Shown here: positions 60,691-64,000 of the stretch, in pieces
Position numbering within the stretch: the first letter of the stretch is position 1
Layout of the letters: the number at the start of each line of letters is the position of its first letter
The notes under the pieces: model-generated
What the model was told of the DNA's origin: nothing
Database searches by the model: none
The model's input: only the letters and a program-made list of their open reading frames with translations
Translations under genes and position numbers: made by a program
Assembly (NCBI GenBank): GCA_029945375.1
Contig: CM057067.1
Coordinates: 1,860,001 to 1,924,000 of the forward strand
Direction of reading: 5' to 3'
DNA length: 64,000 nucleotides
DNA from: Agaricus subrufescens
Taxonomy: Eukaryota > Basidiomycota > Agaricomycetes > Agaricales > Agaricaceae

Positions 60691-62075
60691 ATGGCAGACC
60701 CTGCTACAACCGCCTTGATGGTCAGGGAACTTATAAAAGGACTTCAGGCGTCTAGGAGTACTGCTGTACGTTTTATCTGATTCTCTCTTCTGCAGCCTCT
60801 TCCAACACCACTCACGAGGATTACCTTATAGTGTGTTCACGGTATGTCGCATTATACTACAAGGTTAGAGACATGTCTGATCTATGTCTGAACCCTAGTG
60901 GCCGGCTTCACAATTCTAGTCTGTAGTACATGCAACTATCTGATGAACTTATTGGGACTTATGTTGACAACTCTACCAGTGTTTCGACTGGCTCCTGAAC
61001 CTTGACTCCGAAATCAAGCTCGTTTGGAATGCCAAAGGAATGCCAATGAAAGTGCTATATCTGTTCGTGCGTTATGTACCCTTTGCGTATGGCATTGAAA
61101 TGATGCTCTGTAAGTTCTACTCAGTATATTGGAATTTCGAAAATGATTGTACTAAATACTTCGTTTTAGATGTTCTCGGCAAGTATACTGCTTCGCAGTG
61201 CACACTTTTTTACGAAATTAACGGAGGTACGCTATCGTATCCTGTCAGTCGTTAACATTGTCTAACTCGGACTAGTATTGTTCATGGCTAATGGGATCTT
61301 TGTTGATCGTGAGTGTGAGATTTTGATAGCAGATACTCGGAGATCTTGATAGGTGATACCAGTGATCCTAACGATTCGAACGTGGGCTGTATGGGCCAAA
61401 GGAAAACACATCACATATTTTTTATTTGGATTGTATGCCGTGGCAGCATGCTTGATCATAGGGTTCTATGTCACATCCCTAAAATATACAAGCCGTACGT
61501 CTTGCTCGACCTGGGTGTTTTGCTCGATAATTCGGATTTCTTTTCTTTTTAGACTTTGAGTTTCCCAGGCCTTTGCCTGGATGTTACCCAAGAATCGACA
61601 AAATGTATCTATCTGCTGCATTTTTAGCTCATACCATCTTTGACACCAGTGAGTTTATCGTATCATTCAAATTTTCGAGCCGTTTGTGATCACTGGGATG
61701 ATAGTCATTCTTGTCTTAATGCTTATTCGGGGGGTATCACTCTGTGAGTGCAATGAAGATTGTCGGAATCAAAAATAAATAAATGTGTTTCAAACAGATT
61801 GGTGGGGAAAAAACTCAGAACTCTTCCGAACTATCTATAGTGATGGTTGGTATCTTCAAGTTTCTCAAGGCTCTCACTATGCTTACATGACTACACGAAG
61901 GGATAAGCTTCTATGTGTATAACGTCGGTAAATGAACTTGTTATCCGGGCCATAAAGCAGTCATAACACTAACCTTTCGGACTCTCAACACCTCACAGCT
62001 TTCTCCATTGCGAATGTTACCTTGTTAATTGGCAAGGTATACACATTCCATGACACGTTCTGGCCTCACCACTGA
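60691..62075 (+). CDS. DUF6533 domain membrane protein (D6)
   Basis: Eleven exons: 60691-60757, 60899-60918, 60980-61109, 61170-61226, 61276-61308, 61363-61494, 61553-61648, 61705-61743, 61798-61845, 61901-61927, 61999-62075; 241 aa. DUF6533 core CFDWLLNLDSEIKLVWNAKG, then YLFVRYVPF. TIRTWAVWAKGKH, GCYPRIDK and SIANVTLLIGK follow. The codon that is TGA in D4 and D5 is TGG here, so the protein runs four residues further (WPHH) to the next stop. Otherwise an intact copy of D5. Multi-pass membrane protein of unknown function. Confidence 0.82.
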
Positions 62076-62330
62076 GATACATCTATCTACAGAGCGAGTA
62101 CAGTATATTGCTATTTATGTACGCCTATCATGCAAACCAGTGTCAAGCATCCATGATACTAACTTTTGTCCCTAAAGGTTAGTAGGAGCGCTTAGCCCCG
62201 TTCTGGCCTGTAGAGTAGTATTACACATACGAAGGAAATATGCTCAATCGGAACTTAATGGGTTACCTATGAACGGAGGTGGTGGTATGGGTGCTGCACA
62301 CGCTCAGAGAAGTTTTATAGAGTAAACATA

Positions 62331-63486
62331 ACGATTGTATGTATGTAGTATGATAAGTCGATCAGAATTAGCCGAGTTCTCAGTCTTGGTGAAGTGTAGA
62401 GTCAAATGAGGGCACCCGATGGTCGATCAACGTTCAACAACGTTCACCATTTGCGATTATCTTGACTCCATATCTTGTCTTTCCTATCCCTAAATCGCCC
62501 TTCGAGATCGTACAAGGGATTGATCAGCTGCACCTCAAGCAGTCGATCAACATCTCATATTCCATCTCCAACTTCATCGCAGCATTGCAACATCGCACCT
62601 CCCCCCTCGTCTAACCAACTATCTAAACACTTTTCACACCTAAGCGTGACGGTACCTATGACACTTTTTTCGTCCCAGAAATTATACAAAACATTCTAAG
62701 GGTTCCCGATTGCCAATCATCAAAACCAAGAAAATCAACCTGACCCCTTTTTACGTCTTTTCGCCTTCGGAAAGCCTTCAAAGGCTCCAAAGTTTCTTGA
62801 TCCGGAATGTCCAAAGTCTTTGAACCTGGGCCTGATTCCCCTAAGTCATGGCCCCTTAAGGGCCGATCATGATCAATCTAGAATATACCAATTCAACAAA
62901 AACGTAAGTGAAAGTGATTTAGATTATCAGTTTTCCTCTAACACTCAGAGAGCGTACTCCTGATATTCACACTTCATCTCTTTGGTCTTCGAAACGTGCC
63001 TAGTCAAGCATCCATTATTATATCTCAAAGACAATGAAAAAAAAGAATTATAGAAAAGAAAGGAAAGGGTTTAATCCTACACTAAAAATCTTTTCCAAAA
63101 CAGTTACGGTATAATTAAAAAAAACGGAATATACGCATAAAAAAAGGGGGAGGACGCAAGATACTAGGAAGTATAAGAGGGTAAAAAGGGGAATCAATAA
63201 CGTTAAGGAGGGGGTGTGGGGGGGAATTACACAATAAATAATATTCCTTAAGAATAGTTGGGAGTAGTGATCGATGGGCTCAAAAAAAAAAAGAAACAGA
63301 ATATAGCATGTATGAATGATGTTATGATGAGTGTATGAATGATGACGATGATGAATGATGAATGACGTTTTGACTTTTGATGAGAAAAGTAAAGAAAGAA
63401 ACTCGATAAAAAAAGAATTAGTCCGGGAGAAAAAAATACAAATCCCCCTGTTATAGAACGAAAAAAAAAAGAAAAAGCAGGTATTG
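62331..63486. other. Spacer between D6 and the NT-C2 gene
   Basis: No gene seen. From about 63010 the sequence is A-rich with homopolymer runs and ATGATG-type microsatellite (63300-63365), presumably the 3' untranslated region of the NT-C2 gene. This spacer is absent between D5 and the NT-C2 fragment. Confidence 0.4.
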
Positions 63487-64000
63487 TTATCCGAATGGCG
63501 GGGTAGGTGTTTGCGGTCTTGAAGATACCTTCTTCCACCAACCTTTCATTCTCCCTCCAGTGCCGTTAGAGCCAACACTATTCGTTCGCATGCTCTTCCG
63601 GTAAGCGGGATGACTGTTATGCGAATGTCCGTTATGCGAATGTCCGCTATGCGACATTGTGTTTGAGCCGGTGGAACTTCCAGTTGTACTACTTTCGGTG
63701 CTGTATAATGAGGCCACTTCGGCGGGCCGCCGTGGCTGTTGCAAGACGGCGAATTCGGATAATGATGATGGGGGGCGCGACGCGGGCGCCGAAGTAGTCG
63801 TCAATCCCAACCCTAGAGTATCCTCTGTGATTCGGTTGGGTTTGGTACCCAGAGTTGATGATAGTGGTATCGGTGGTGCGGGTTTCGGGATGTATATTGT
63901 AAAGGGACTTTCACATCTGGGTTCCATAGTCCTGACGGGGTTGAATATAGCTTCGATTAGAGTTTCTGTGGTTTTGGTGCCATAGGCTAATGGAAGACGC
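63487..64000 (-). CDS. NT-C2 domain protein, C-terminal part (runs off window)
   Basis: Open on the minus strand from the window edge to the stop at 63487-63489; about 171 residues visible. It overlaps the C-terminal half of the fragment at 58557-59622 almost residue for residue (LPLAYGTKTTETLIEAIF, SPFTIYIPK, SEFAVLQQPRRPAEVAS). It then continues past the fragment's break with a His/Ser-rich repeat (HSGHSHNGHSHNSH) and a basic, Trp-containing end (GGRMKGWWKKVSSRP). The NT-C2 domain itself must lie outside the window to the right. Family members are thought to tie membranes or trafficking to the cytoskeleton, but the fungal role is not established. Probably the intact parent of the fragment. 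Confidence 0.75.
   Translation of the reverse strand, partial: RLPLAYGTKTTETLIEAIFNPVRTMEPRCESPFTIYIPKPAPPIPLSSTLGTKPNRITEDTLGLGLTTTSAPASRPPSSLSEFAVLQQPRRPAEVASLYSTESSTTGSSTGSNTMSHSGHSHNGHSHNSHPAYRKSMRTNSVGSNGTGGRMKGWWKKVSSRPQTPTPPFG

Larger units (their letters stand above)
59623..62330 (+). repeat. DUF6533 duplication block (D6 block)
   Basis: Direct repeat of the D5 block. Its left end (59623-59850) matches, inverted, 52640-52830 of the D4 block and is absent from D5. The upstream part holds a CAT microsatellite (about 60176-60200). Confidence 0.7.

Noticed and set aside
1..64000. CRISPR arrays, operons, riboswitches, ribosome binding sites
   Set aside because: Spliced eukaryotic genes throughout. 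None of these prokaryotic features applies, and no tRNA or rRNA gene was recognised by eye.

Overview
The window reads as nuclear DNA of an agaricomycete (mushroom-forming basidiomycete). Genes are split by many 45-80 nt GT-AG introns. The two housekeeping genes (SYF2, UPF3) are of fungal type. The rest is lineage-specific multi-copy families: A-T-R adenylate-forming reductases, hot-dog thioesterases, a seven-TM family, and DUF6533 membrane proteins. All gene models below were spliced by hand; every reading frame closes unless a break is stated.

Layout. 1-18.2 kb: two intact seven-TM genes (7TM1, 7TM2), an intact hot-dog thioesterase (TE1, minus) divergent from reductase AFR1 (plus), then a second cassette with a dead thioesterase (TE2) divergent from intact reductase AFR2. 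18.7-34 kb: SYF2, three DUF6533 genes on the minus strand (D1-D3; D2 and D3 lie in a ~3.6 kb tandem duplication), one short unrecognised gene, and UPF3. 36-48 kb: a promoter-only relic, 7TM3, dead TE3 divergent from intact AFR3, intact TE4, and 7TM4 on the opposite strand. 50-64 kb: DUF6533 genes D4 (minus), D5 and D6 (plus) in ~2.5 kb inverted and direct repeats, two dead thioesterases (TE5, TE6), a captured fragment of an NT-C2 domain gene, and the 3' end of the parent NT-C2 gene running off the right edge.

How it may work. AFRs activate a carboxylic acid as acyl-AMP, load it on a phosphopantetheinyl arm and release it reductively with NADPH. The hot-dog enzyme has an intact Asn/Asp acyl-thioesterase signature and could hydrolyse acyl-CoA or mis-loaded acyl chains. 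The seven-TM protein recurs beside them. The recurring unit (7TM + thioesterase + AFR, with a shared divergent promoter) looks like a small metabolite locus amplified by segmental duplication. Reductases have stayed intact while most thioesterase copies have decayed. The substrate and the roles of the 7TM and DUF6533 proteins cannot be read from sequence.

Relics (a SYF2 last-exon fragment behind AFR1, a DUF6533 tail, a promoter without a gene, a 133-bp terminal-inverted-repeat element, an NT-C2 fragment) record how the locus was copied and rearranged.
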